Below are positions 1-7,651 of a stretch of 53,273 nucleotides of DNA, one piece after another. This DNA is from Clostridia bacterium. GTDB taxonomy: Bacteria > Bacillota > Clostridia > Christensenellales > Borkfalkiaceae. Position 1 is the first letter of the stretch. Each line of letters starts with the position of its first letter. A model generated the notes under the pieces. The model did no database searches. It was not told the origin of the DNA and saw only the letters and a list, made by a program, of their open reading frames with translations. The stretch spans positions 1-53,273 of the forward strand of contig JAGHJP010000028.1 in NCBI GenBank assembly GCA_017886575.1. The letters are read 5' to 3'. The position numbers and the translations under genes are program-made.

Positions 1-2074
1 AGTCAAAGGCGACGAGGTCGCCGTTTTCAACGTCCGGTTTGCCGGTCGTGGAACCGCTGGCAAATTTGCCGTAAGTCGGCATGGGATTTTCCGCCGTGGC
101 GTCTTTCGGCTCCACAAAGGACTGCGCAAGATCCGCGCCCAGCGCGTCGTTGGACACAAGCTGCAAGTCCTTGGGATAAGTGCCTTGCCAATCCTGCCTG
201 GAAAGGTAGGTCACCTGATTGGTGCCACGGTTCTCATAGCGGTTGATGTCCATGCCGTCGAGCTGGTTATAGACCTTTTCTCCCGTCTGCGTGGACACGG
301 CATACGTCGTTGCGTCCTCACTGAGGGAAAGTTTTGCGGCGAACGCGCCGGACAGCCCCGCGTCCCTTGCCTCGCCCGTCATCAGTTTCTGACCGGAAGG
401 CGTTTCTCCGCGGGCGGAAAGCACGTTGTTTGCCGCCACGTGCGCGTCGGTCGCCGCCGTGAGATAATAGTCGCCCGCTTCCACGACGTACCTGCCGTAT
501 GTACCGTCGCCGTTATCGTAGTTCGCGTCGTACGTCTTGAACGATTCGGCGGGAACGGTGACCTTCACCGTCTGGCCGGCCTTGGGAGCGAGTTTGTCGG
601 TCTTGGCAAATCCGACCAGCTCCACGCCCGCCACTTCGATGTCGTTCTCCTTGTCGTGCTCGGTATACGGCTTGGAGAGATAGACCTGCACGACTTCCTT
701 GCCCGCGACCGGGCCGTTGTTGGTGACGGTCACGGAAATTTCGTAATTGTCGCCGACTTTCTCCTGCTTGAAGTCGCTCCAGGTGAAATCGGTGTAACTG
801 CCGCCGTAACCGAACGGGAACGCCACCTCTTCATCGTAATTCCAGCCGGAAGCCGAATTTTTGGCGCCCGCCGTCGAAAGCGCGTTGGTCCCCTCGGCAT
901 CGAGAACGCCGTCCATATATCTCGTCTCGAAATATTTGTACCCGACATAGATACCTTCCTGATACACCGTATAATGCCGGGAATGATCCCAATTGCCGCA
1001 AGACGGGCTATTGAAGTTGCTGTAAGAATCGGTCGGCACATCCTCCGTGGACGGATGTGCGAACACATTGTATGCCAACGTATCCGCCAGCCTGCCGGAA
1101 GGATTTTCGTTGCCGACGAGGAGTTCCGCCAGCGCGTTGACGCCCGAAGTCCCCGCCTGTCCCATATAGATGGCGGCGTCGATGTTGTCGATATACGGCG
1201 CAAAGTCGCCGAACTGAATGGTGTTGCCCGTATTGACGACGAGGATCACGCGCTTGAAGACGTTCTGTTCACGGTACTTGCAGACTTCGTTCAGCAAATC
1301 CTTTTCCTCCTGCGTCAGGGCAAGATAGCTGCCCTGTTCGAGGGAAACTTCCGAACTTTTGTACAGATCGCTGTTTTCGCCGCCGACGCGCGAAATGACA
1401 ACGATGGCGGCGTCGCCGTATTCGGCAAAAGTGTCGGTGATGCCGTTGGACGTATAGACGCTCCAGGGCACTTCGTTGACATACCACGACGTATTTGCAT
1501 TGGGCCAGGGACGATGCGTCCGCCGCGAATACGACGACCCCGCACCGCTCTCATAGAAACGCCAAAGTTCGTTGTTGACGGCGTAGTACCGGTTCAAAGC
1601 ATCCCGCAGCGTCGTAACGCGGCCTTCCTTGGGCAATGTGTTATTATCATCGATAGCGCCCGAACCGCCGCCGCATTCGGCAATGTCCACGGCAGAGTGG
1701 CTCAACGTGCTGACCCAGCTGCCCTCGGGGAGAGGCAACGCATCGCTGCCGTCTTCGATCGGCTTGTTCCAGAGCAGGGTCATGCCTTCCGCCGCCGCTT
1801 TGCGGATCATGATCTTATCCTCGATGAACAGTCCCTTACCGTTGACGTCCGCCCAATCGGACTCAAAACGCATGTTTTCCGTTTCGCCGACGACGCGGGT
1901 CGGATCGACGCCGAACACCATGTTGATTGCCGCCGAAGCAAAATTGACGGCAATGAAAGTCCCCACGATGAAGACCGCCAGCAACAGAGCGCAAAGCGAA
2001 GTGACCACCGTCCAAAGCGTGCGGCTGAACAACTTGCTCTTCTTTTTTACCGTGCGTTTCACCGTCGCGCTCAT
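1..2074 (-). CDS. Membrane-anchored, domain-permuted GH3 glycosidase (GH3-A), 3' end outside window
   Basis: The first 691 codons are present; the gene runs off the left edge. It starts at the ATG at 2074, preceded by a strong GAAGGAGGT. An N-terminal transmembrane segment (about residues 18-45) is followed by a GH3 C-terminal-type domain. That domain has a SRVGGENSDL segment, where GH3 enzymes usually carry the acid/base Glu, and an NPSGRLADT motif. Next come a YPFGYGLSY-like motif (here FPFGYGGSY) and a fibronectin-III-like domain (EISVTVTNNGP, KEVVQVYLS). The usual N-terminal TIM barrel with the catalytic Asp is not in front, so the order is permuted, as in the two complete paralogues at 32-36 and 45-48 kb. 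The barrel should lie beyond the edge. Family role: exo-acting beta-glycosidase; substrate unknown. Cell-surface location is inferred from the membrane segment. Confidence 0.88.
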   Translation of the reverse strand, partial: MSATVKRTVKKKSKLFSRTLWTVVTSLCALLLAVFIVGTFIAVNFASAAINMVFGVDPTRVVGETENMRFESDWADVNGKGLFIEDKIMIRKAAAEGMTLLWNKPIEDGSDALPLPEGSWVSTLSHSAVDIAECGGGSGAIDDNNTLPKEGRVTTLRDALNRYYAVNNELWRFYESGAGSSYSRRTHRPWPNANTSWYVNEVPWSVYTSNGITDTFAEYGDAAIVVISRVGGENSDLYKSSEVSLEQGSYLALTQEEKDLLNEVCKYREQNVFKRVILVVNTGNTIQFGDFAPYIDNIDAAIYMGQAGTSGVNALAELLVGNENPSGRLADTLAYNVFAHPSTEDVPTDSYSNFNSPSCGNWDHSRHYTVYQEGIYVGYKYFETRYMDGVLDAEGTNALSTAGAKNSASGWNYDEEVAFPFGYGGSYTDFTWSDFKQEKVGDNYEISVTVTNNGPVAGKEVVQVYLSKPYTEHDKENDIEVAGVELVGFAKTDKLAPKAGQTVKVTVPAESFKTYDANYDNGDGTYGRYVVEAGDYYLTAATDAHVAANNVLSARGETPSGQKLMTGEARDAGLSGAFAAKLSLSEDATTYAVSTQTGEKVYNQLDGMDINRYENRGTNQVTYLSRQDWQGTYPKDLQLVSNDALGADLAQSFVEPKDATAENPMPTYGKFASGSTTGKPDVENGDLVAFD

Positions 2075-2109
2075 ACGGCTACCTCCTTCAAAGCATTAAG
2101 ATTTTGCAT
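2071..2109 (-). CDS. 12-codon leader peptide overlapping the GH3-A start
   Basis: The sequence reads MQNLNALKEVAV then TGA. The ATG at 2109 follows a TTGGAGG five bases upstream, and the stop overlaps the GH3-A start as ATGA. The GH3-A ribosome binding site lies inside this mini-ORF. This arrangement would couple GH3-A translation to reading of the leader. No homology is expected at this length, so whether it is translated is an inference from the two good ribosome binding sites. Confidence 0.4.
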   Translation of the reverse strand: MQNLNALKEVAV

Positions 2110-2159
2110 AAAAACCTCCAAAAAATTTTTTTTCGCCCCCGTTATCCGGTTGCGCCCCC

Positions 2160-2188
2160 ATCATAAAACGCAACCGAAAAAAAGTCAA
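2160..2188 (-). promoter_or_regulatory. Sigma-A promoter of GH3-A
   Basis: On the minus strand, TTGACT (2188-2183), a 17-bp spacer and TATGAT (2165-2160). It lies about 50 bp upstream of the leader peptide and nine bp downstream of a LytTR-type direct repeat. Confidence 0.75.
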
Positions 2189-2197
2189 CGTCACTTT

Positions 2198-2227
2198 CAT
2201 AACTGGGCGATGAAAAAACATAACTTG
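2198..2227 (-). promoter_or_regulatory. Probable LytTR-domain binding site (two 9-bp direct repeats)
   Basis: On the minus strand, CAAGTTATG (2227-2219), exactly 12 bp, then CCAGTTATG (2206-2198). The 21-bp period with GTT cores is the known geometry of AgrA/VirR/LytTR-domain sites. The site ends nine bp before the -35 box of GH3-A, an activator position. The adjacent LytTR regulator at 3631-4350 is the obvious candidate ligand; this is inferred. Confidence 0.65.
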
Positions 2228-2228
2228 C

Positions 2229-2281
2229 AAAAGCGGCGGTATCGCCGCGGATATGCAAAAAGCCGCAACTTACGTCGCGGC
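2229..2281 (-). terminator. Tandem terminators after the histidine kinase gene
   Basis: The first hairpin (2281-2262, eight-bp stem, TTAC-type loop on the plus strand) contains the kinase stop codon in its loop and is followed by five Ts. A second GCGGCG/CGCCGC hairpin (2248-2233) is followed by four Ts. Together they insulate the two-component operon from GH3-A, which has its own promoter. Confidence 0.7.
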
Positions 2282-3634
2282 TTCTACCTTTTCCGCCCCT
2301 TCCTTTTCCCCTTTAACGGGCAGCGGAAAGACGAAATCGAGACTGAAAATGCCGTCTTCCGCAGAAACGGTCATGCAACCGTTATAGCGGCGGGCGATAT
2401 AATCCATGCTCTTCATACCGAACCCGTGATAGTTTCGGTCCTTGTCCGTCGCAGGCAGACCGTCCTCAAAATGCACCTGTCCGTCATAGAAGTTTTCGAT
2501 GTGGATGAAAAGCACGCAGTCGGAGGCGTTCACGTTGACCGATATGCAGCGGCGGCTCTCGTCTTCGATGAGTTTTACCCGCTCGAAGGCGTTGGAGAGA
2601 GCGTTGCCAAAAAGAGAATAGATGTCCATATCGTCCATGAAGGAGAGGTCTTCCCCGCGCGCCATACAGGTGAAAGTGATGCGGTTCTGCTCGAAGAGCA
2701 GCGTCTTTTCGGTGAGAATGACGTCCAGAACGTCGTTGCCCGTTTTGGCGACGGAGTCGTAGAACATGACGGCGTCCTCGATCTTCTTGATGTACGGCTC
2801 GGAGGCATTCTGCCGCAGCGCCTGGATCTGGTGTTTCAGATCGTGGCATTTGATGTTGATGAGATCGATGTTCTCCTTCGTCAGTTTGTACTGCTCCTTT
2901 TCCCGGCGCAAAAGCTCCTTCATGATCTGCATGTCGCTCTGCGCCTTATCCCTGTCCGTCATATCGAAGAGATTGGAGAGGATGAATACGCAATTGACGA
3001 TGGCGGCAACCGATTCGGCGACCTGCGCAAGCACGTCGCGGTCGGGATTGTCCGTCGTAAAGCGGGAGATGACGATGCAAATAAAAATGACGGCGAGGAA
3101 AAGGAGCACTTTGCCGCGGATGTCCTTTTTCAGATCGGGCGGATTGCGGCGGCGGATAAAGAGAAAATATATCGCCGTATAGAGCAGAGCGCAGACGGCG
3201 ATCTCGATGAGAAAGGAGAGCCAGATGTTGACGGGCGGCAGTCCGCAGACGATCACCGTAACGCCGATGAGCGAACAGAGATTTTTGGCAATGTGCTGCA
3301 TGGCATACCCGCCCGAGCAATAGAGAAGCACCGCCCACATGGAACCGCGGTAACTATACCGCACGGCGGCAATGGTCATGACGAACACGACCACATAGTA
3401 GATGAACTTGAACAGGGAATCCTGCCAGCCGCTGACGCCCTCGTATGTAAATTCAGTCCCCGTCAAAAGACTGTAAATGATTTCGATCCAAAAGGCTGTA
3501 ACCAAACAGACGAGCGCCGAACCGAAAAAGCGGAGATAAAAATACGGCTTACGCTCAAGAAAGCGCCCGAACACAAACTCCGCGGCGAGAAGTTCGATCA
3601 CCATGAGCCCGAAAGCAACGATCGTTTCCGTCAT
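2270..3634 (-). CDS. GHKL-type sensor histidine kinase (AgrC/VirS-like), TCS1
   Basis: 454 aa. Six or more hydrophobic segments fill residues 1-225, followed by a coiled linker and a GHKL kinase core. The phospho-acceptor His is H264 in NIKCHDLKHQ. The N-box reads SLFGNALSNAFE, with Ser where most kinases have Asp (NxLDN). The G-box is HGFGMKSMDYI. Such kinases act with LytTR regulators and often sense peptides at the membrane; the ligand here is unknown. Its start overlaps the response regulator stop by four bases (ATGA), so the two form one operon. It is clearly paralogous to the kinase at 50.1-51.5 kb, including a shared CSG motif in the membrane domain. Confidence 0.9.
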   Translation of the reverse strand: MTETIVAFGLMVIELLAAEFVFGRFLERKPYFYLRFFGSALVCLVTAFWIEIIYSLLTGTEFTYEGVSGWQDSLFKFIYYVVVFVMTIAAVRYSYRGSMWAVLLYCSGGYAMQHIAKNLCSLIGVTVIVCGLPPVNIWLSFLIEIAVCALLYTAIYFLFIRRRNPPDLKKDIRGKVLLFLAVIFICIVISRFTTDNPDRDVLAQVAESVAAIVNCVFILSNLFDMTDRDKAQSDMQIMKELLRREKEQYKLTKENIDLINIKCHDLKHQIQALRQNASEPYIKKIEDAVMFYDSVAKTGNDVLDVILTEKTLLFEQNRITFTCMARGEDLSFMDDMDIYSLFGNALSNAFERVKLIEDESRRCISVNVNASDCVLFIHIENFYDGQVHFEDGLPATDKDRNYHGFGMKSMDYIARRYNGCMTVSAEDGIFSLDFVFPLPVKGEKEGAEKVEAAT

Positions 3635-4350
3635 TTACTGCCTCCGCCGTACTTTGCGAACTCGGACAGAAAAGATTGTTTTTTGGAGCGGCTGATGCGC
3701 AATTCGTGCCCGCCCGCTACAAGATATTCCCCGTAAAGCGCGGTGATGTAGCGCATATTGACGAGATAACAGGCATTGCACCGCGCAAAATGGTGGGACT
3801 CGAGTTTCTTCTCCCATTCGTTCATCGTACCCGTGATATGTATTTCACTCTCGTCCGCCATGTGAAAGACGAGGTCGTGCTGGCTGATTTCGATGTACAC
3901 GATATCCGATACCCTGACCCGCCGCTTTTCAAAGCGCGTGGAGAGCGTGCAGACGGCGTCCGTCGATTTGTGTGCGAGTTGTTTCAATATGCGGCGGAAC
4001 TTCATGTAAAAGTTGCCGTATGTGAGCGGTTTCAGAATAAAATCATAGGCATGCACTTCATAACTCTCCAAAGCGTACTGCGCCATATTGGTGACGAACA
4101 CAATGAGCACGTTTTCATCCTTTTTGCGTATCTCCCGCGCCGCCTGCATGCCGTTCATGCCTTCCATCTGAATGTCGAGAAAGACAATGTCGTACACTTC
4201 CCGTTTCACGAGAAAATTGTACGCATCACAAAAAACGGACACGCGATATTCGTCCATGGGAGCATTCTCCGTTCTGTACCGCTCCATCATGGTGCGCAGT
4301 TCCTTCGCGGCGGCGGCTTCGTCCTCCACGATCGCCATTTTATAAATCAT
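3631..4350 (-). CDS. LytTR-family response regulator, TCS1
   Basis: 239 aa. The receiver domain spans residues 1-125, with acidic pocket E9/D10, phospho-acceptor D59 (VFLDIQM) and K107 (LKPL). A LytTR DNA-binding domain follows from about 135 to 235, with the typical HHFARCNACYLVN and a positively charged SRSKKQ tail. A GGAGGGG lies five bases before the ATG at 4350. It should be phosphorylated by the overlapping downstream kinase. A LytTR-type repeat lies upstream of the neighbouring GH3-A promoter, which suggests that GH3-A is a target. No comparable repeat is clear at its own promoter. Confidence 0.93.
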   Translation of the reverse strand: MIYKMAIVEDEAAAAKELRTMMERYRTENAPMDEYRVSVFCDAYNFLVKREVYDIVFLDIQMEGMNGMQAAREIRKKDENVLIVFVTNMAQYALESYEVHAYDFILKPLTYGNFYMKFRRILKQLAHKSTDAVCTLSTRFEKRRVRVSDIVYIEISQHDLVFHMADESEIHITGTMNEWEKKLESHHFARCNACYLVNMRYITALYGEYLVAGGHELRISRSKKQSFLSEFAKYGGGSK

Positions 4351-4442
4351 TTTACCCCTCCTTTCCCGAAGACAGATGTTTTTTGCCGAACGAACGCCGC
4401 TAACGTCGCCCTCTAAAACCGATTAAAATCTAAATCTCCTTT

Positions 4443-4471
4443 ATTATATCCACACCGGGGGCATTTGTCAA
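4443..4471 (-). promoter_or_regulatory. Consensus sigma-A promoter of TCS1
   Basis: On the minus strand, TTGACA (4471-4466), 17 bp, TATAAT (4448-4443): an exact match to the consensus, giving a leader of about 85 nt before the regulator ATG. Confidence 0.85.
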
Positions 4472-4550
4472 GATACAATTTTAATAAATTTCCAAACGTC
4501 AACAAACACCTCGTTGCCATGGGGCATGTCTGAGATCAAGACGAAATCAG

Positions 4551-4578
4551 AAAAGACGGCGCGCACCTGCCGTCTTTT
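4551..4578. terminator. Bidirectional hairpin terminator
   Basis: A perfect 10-bp stem, AAAAGACGGC/GCCGTCTTTT, with an 8-nt loop, giving a T-run in both directions. It lies in the gene-poor stretch 4472-5016 and would end any minus-strand transcript from 4645-5016. Confidence 0.65.
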
Positions 4579-4644
4579 AGAATTCTATAAATTTTTACTG
4601 CATACTATTTTAATTTATGCTATCAGAGGACCGAAATGAGCATA

Positions 4645-5043
4645 CTATCGCCGGCGGATGCCCGCCGTTCTGCGATCGATCGTCCCTCTGCCGATGCCGG
4701 GTGCGGCGCAAACTTGTGATTGCATCATTCTGTTCATGCAGCCGTTTAAGATTTCCGATTTTTGTTCTGACAGATGAAGAACTTCTATAAGAGTTGCCGT
4801 ACTTACTATCGTTTGTCCGTTCATATTCAAAGCGGTTAACGGGGTCAGGGATAAATCCTTGTAATCGGTAACAATAGATCCCGTCTTTTCGGCTTTTCCG
4901 CGAAGTTTGAAAATTTCTCTGTCTGTTTCCCTGTAACAGGCCTGTTTTATTGAAACTTCGATGCCTTTTTGTCTTTGCCGTAGACGTCGCGACGAAAAAA
5001 CATGCGATTGAACATCAAAAAAAAAACGAAAGCGGGTTTTCAA
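4645..5043 (-). CDS. Doubtful hypothetical protein
   Basis: An open frame of 132 codons whose first codons lie inside the tRNA-Pro terminator, so the true start would be internal. There is no convincing ribosome binding site. The middle part (SIVTDYKDLSLTPLTALNM and the following LSEQKSEILN) reads like ordinary protein, whereas the last 25 codons are Arg/Gly-rich and look non-coding. I do not recognise it. It could be a gene remnant. A terminator hairpin lies downstream at 4551-4578. Apart from this frame, 4351-5016 holds only the TCS1 promoter and that hairpin. Confidence 0.2.
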   Translation of the reverse strand: MKTRFRFFFDVQSHVFSSRRLRQRQKGIEVSIKQACYRETDREIFKLRGKAEKTGSIVTDYKDLSLTPLTALNMNGQTIVSTATLIEVLHLSEQKSEILNGCMNRMMQSQVCAAPGIGRGTIDRRTAGIRRR

Positions 5044-5070
5044 GCCGTTTTTGACCTAAAAACCCGCTTT
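5017..5070 (-). terminator. Terminator of tRNA-Pro
   Basis: On the minus strand, a 12-bp stem AAAGCGGGTTTT/AAAACCCGCTTT immediately after the tRNA is followed by CG and about ten Ts. Confidence 0.85.
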
Positions 5071-5072
5071 TC

Positions 5073-5149
5073 TGGTCGAGGCGACGGGATTCGAACCCAC
5101 GACCTCTTGGTCCCGAACCAAGCGCGCTACCAAACTGCGCTACGCCTCG
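5073..5149 (-). tRNA. tRNA-Pro(CGG)
   Basis: 77 nt with encoded CCA. The acceptor stem is CGAGGCG/CGCCTCG. The anticodon loop TTCGGGA gives anticodon CGG with G37, as is usual for Pro. The T-loop is TTCGAAT. It has its own promoter and terminator. Confidence 0.95.
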
Positions 5150-5165
5150 ACGTGCATGCCTATAT

Positions 5166-5194
5166 ATTATAGCAAACGCTTGCCGTTTTAGCAA
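5166..5194 (-). promoter_or_regulatory. Promoter of tRNA-Pro
   Basis: On the minus strand, TTGCTA (5194-5189), 17 bp, TATAAT (5171-5166), about 16 bp before the mature tRNA 5' end. Confidence 0.75.
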
Positions 5195-5257
5195 CTGTTT
5201 TTTCAGGCATTTTATGCGCCTTTTCTCTGTTTTTTTGAATATTTTTCCGCGCAACTC

Positions 5258-5286
5258 TTGACAAGCACGCACGGCGGGGGTATAAT
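5258..5286 (+). promoter_or_regulatory. Perfect-consensus sigma-A promoter of ilvE
   Basis: TTGACA (5258-5263), 17 bp, TATAAT (5281-5286). The leader of about 70 nt can form a small hairpin (GGATACGG with CCGTACCC, one mismatch). I see no known riboswitch in it. Confidence 0.85.
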
Positions 5287-5362
5287 AAAAAGAAAAAATT
5301 TATTTTCATCACAGCAAAGGATACGGCGAGCCCCGGCGTTTCCGTACCCGAAGGAGTTCAAT

Positions 5363-6388
5363 ATGCAAAAAGCCAACATCGATTGGGAAAACATCGGCTT
5401 CGGTTACATCAAGACCCCCTACCGTTTTGTCTCCAACTACAAGAACGGCGCGTGGGACGAGGGCGCGCTGACCGAGGACGATAAGGTCGTCATCAGCGAG
5501 TGCGCGGGCGTGCTGCAATACGCGCAGACCTGCTTCGAGGGGTTGAAGGCGTATACCACCCAGCACGGACACATCGTGTGCTTCCGCCCCGACCTGAACG
5601 CCGAACGCATGCACGACACCGCCCTGCGCCTGGAAATGCCCCCGTACCCCAAGGATAAATTCGTCGAAGCGGTGAAAAAGGTCGTCAAAGCCAACGAAGC
5701 TTACGTGCCCCCCTACGGGAGCGGTGCGACCCTTTACATCCGTCCCTACATGTTCGGCTCGGACGCCGTCATCGGCGTGAAACCCGCCAACGAATACCAG
5801 TTCCGCGTGTTTACCACGCCCGTGGGGCCCTACTTTAAGGGAGGCGTGAAGCCCATCGTCATCAAGGTTTCCGACTTTGACCGCGCGGCGCCCCGCGGCA
5901 CGGGGCATATCAAGGCGGGTTTGAACTATGCCATGAGCCTGCACGCCATCGTGACGGCGCATAAAGAAGGCTTTGCGGAAAACATGTACCTCGACCCCGC
6001 GACGCGCACCAAGGTGGAAGAAACGGGCGGCGCGAATTTCCTGTTCGTCACCAAGGACGGCACCATCGTCACCCCCAAGTCGGACAGCATTCTCCCCTCC
6101 ATCACCCGCCGTTCGCTGTGCTATGTGGCGGAACACTACCTGGGGATGAAAGTGGAGCACCGCGAAGTGCTCTTCTCGGAAGTCAAGGACTTCGCCGAAT
6201 GCGGCCTATGCGGCACCGCCGCCGTCATTTCACCCGTCGGCAAGATCTTCGACCACGGCAAGGAGATCGATTTCCCCTCCGGCATGGAGAAGATGGGCCC
6301 CGTCATTCAGAAACTGTACGACACCCTCACGGGCATCCAGATGGGCCGCATCGAGGCACCCAAGGGCTGGATCGAGGTCATCGAATAA
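5363..6388 (+). CDS. ilvE: Branched-chain amino acid aminotransferase
   Basis: 341 aa, the usual length for a class IV (fold type IV) PLP transaminase of the BCAT type. It catalyses the last step of Leu, Ile and Val synthesis, and the reverse reaction, using 2-oxoglutarate/glutamate. The PLP lysine is K184 in GTGHIKAGLNYA. Family motifs include FEGLKAY (58-64), the VEETGGANF segment near 219 and the CGTAAVISPVG loop. I chose the ATG at 5363 because AAGGAGT lies eight bases upstream. An in-frame codon at 5258 would begin inside the -35 box. It is monocistronic, with its own promoter and terminator, and is convergent with the glycosyltransferase. Confidence 0.95.
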   Translation: MQKANIDWENIGFGYIKTPYRFVSNYKNGAWDEGALTEDDKVVISECAGVLQYAQTCFEGLKAYTTQHGHIVCFRPDLNAERMHDTALRLEMPPYPKDKFVEAVKKVVKANEAYVPPYGSGATLYIRPYMFGSDAVIGVKPANEYQFRVFTTPVGPYFKGGVKPIVIKVSDFDRAAPRGTGHIKAGLNYAMSLHAIVTAHKEGFAENMYLDPATRTKVEETGGANFLFVTKDGTIVTPKSDSILPSITRRSLCYVAEHYLGMKVEHREVLFSEVKDFAECGLCGTAAVISPVGKIFDHGKEIDFPSGMEKMGPVIQKLYDTLTGIQMGRIEAPKGWIEVIE

Positions 6389-6400
6389 ACAAGGCAAAGA

Positions 6401-6423
6401 AAAAGGGAAGGATTCCCCCTTCC
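6401..6423 (-). terminator. Terminator of the glycosyltransferase gene
   Basis: On the minus strand, a GGAAGG/CCTTCC stem is followed by C and five Ts. It lies between the ilvE stop and the convergent gene's end. Confidence 0.55.
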
Positions 6424-6459
6424 GCGAAAAACATTTGCCTGCGCAAAATCGTATCCGAG

Positions 6460-6496
6460 GCGGGTCCCGCGCCGAAAACGCGGGGCCTGCTTTTTT
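6460..6496 (+). terminator. Terminator of ilvE
   Basis: A 12-bp stem (two G-T pairs) with a CCGAAAA loop is followed by six Ts. Its T-run touches the stop codon of the convergent glycosyltransferase gene. Confidence 0.75.
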
Positions 6497-7553
6497 ATTC
6501 TTTCTTCCCCGCATGCAAAGAACGGAAATAGCGGACGTTATAAAGATAAGCGGGATCGTCCGGTTTGCATTTGCCCGCCAGAGCGTTGTATTCCTCCGCC
6601 TTTTTTTCGTCGCCCAGACGGGAGTAGCAGACGCACAGCCCGATATAGGGGAGAAAACCGTAGCAGTCGGGCGTAAAAAAGCCGCCCGAAGTTTCGTCCC
6701 GTTCGCAGAGCAGACAGGCACGGTAGTAAAAGACCGCCCGCCGCCAGTCCCCCTCTTCCGCCGCCAGCCCGCCGAGTTTACAGAGAAGTTCGGCGCGGGG
6801 CGGGGCAAAGAGCAGTCCGTTCAAAAGCGTCCGCTTCGCCCGTTTCTTCTCGCCCAGGGCTAAATAGCAGTCCGCAAGGTGTTCGCTTGCGGAGATCTTA
6901 TTTTCCGCCCAGCCGTCGGGGCGGGCAAGGAATTCTTCGAACCGTGCGGCGGCTTCGCCGTATGCCGCATGATAAAAGAGCTCGCGCGCGAAGTAAAATT
7001 CGTCCCGTGCGGAAAAGGGAGCCCCCTCCGCCTGCATTTTGCGGTAAATATCCAAATTGCGGGTACCCATGCCCGTATTTTCCTTGCAATGCGTGATGGT
7101 GATGTCCTCATAGGATATCCTGCCGAAGGGCACGATCGCCTCGTGCACCCGTCCCTGCCAGACGGCGTTTTCACAGTTGCGCACGATGCGTTCGCGGTAA
7201 TAAAAAAGCCCGCCCGAACGGTAACGGAGCATGAAGGTATCGGCGGAAGCAAGGCGCGCTTTGAGGGCAACGATCTTTTCGGCCTCTCCGTCCTCTATCA
7301 CATCGTCGGCGTCCAGCCACATAAGGTAGTCCCCGTGCGCACAGGAAAAAGCGTAATTGCGCGCGGCGGAAAAATCGTCCCGCCAGGCGAAAGAAAAGAC
7401 GTGCGGGGTGAAGGCGCGGGCAATGGCGGCCGTTTCGTCCGCCGAGCCCGTGTCGGCCACGACGATCTCGTCGGCAAATTTTTGGGCGCAGGCAAGGCAG
7501 CGGGCAAGGACGGCCTGTTCGTTTTTGACGATGAGGCAGACGGAGAGTTTCAT
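6495..7553 (-). CDS. Family 2 glycosyltransferase with TPR-like C-terminus
   Basis: 352 aa. The N-terminus (MKLSVCLIVKNEQ) is the typical start of a GT-A family 2 transferase. DTGSADET lies at 34-41 and the metal/nucleotide DADD at 81-84. The C-terminal half (about 200-352) has paired helices with alternating Ala/Leu/Tyr, resembling TPR repeats. Proteins of this build transfer sugars to surface glycans or peptides; the acceptor is not predictable. A GGAG five bases before the ATG at 7553 supports this start over upstream in-frame codons. It lies 98 bases after gatB in the same direction and may be read through from that operon. Confidence 0.85.
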   Translation of the reverse strand: MKLSVCLIVKNEQAVLARCLACAQKFADEIVVADTGSADETAAIARAFTPHVFSFAWRDDFSAARNYAFSCAHGDYLMWLDADDVIEDGEAEKIVALKARLASADTFMLRYRSGGLFYYRERIVRNCENAVWQGRVHEAIVPFGRISYEDITITHCKENTGMGTRNLDIYRKMQAEGAPFSARDEFYFARELFYHAAYGEAAARFEEFLARPDGWAENKISASEHLADCYLALGEKKRAKRTLLNGLLFAPPRAELLCKLGGLAAEEGDWRRAVFYYRACLLCERDETSGGFFTPDCYGFLPYIGLCVCYSRLGDEKKAEEYNALAGKCKPDDPAYLYNVRYFRSLHAGKKE

Positions 7554-7576
7554 ATACTCCAATGTATGACGGCATG

Positions 7577-7604
7577 AAAAAAGACGTGAACGGAATTTTC
7601 CGTC
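7577..7604 (-). terminator. Possible weak terminator after gatB
   Basis: On the minus strand, ACGGAAAATTCCGT can fold, and TCACGTC then six Ts follow. The stem is short and the T-run is offset, so read-through to the glycosyltransferase is plausible. Confidence 0.35.
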
Positions 7605-7651
7605 CGCGCCTTTGTTTTTATTACACAAAGATGCCGCCGTTTGACCGCTTT

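Noticed and set aside
185-3736. A plus-strand open frame of 1183 codons
   Set aside because: Antisense to GH3-A and the TCS1 kinase and spans the intergenic region between them. No domain is visible; composition artefact.
5015-5272. Open frame over tRNA-Pro reading GVAQFGSALGSGPRG
   Set aside because: This is the well-known spurious translation of a tRNA gene; the tRNA is fully folded here. The same applies to frames over the tRNA cluster at 24466-24981.
5287-5362. Amino-acid riboswitch or T-box in the ilvE leader
   Set aside because: The leader is only about 70 nt, with one small hairpin and no T-box sequence or terminator.
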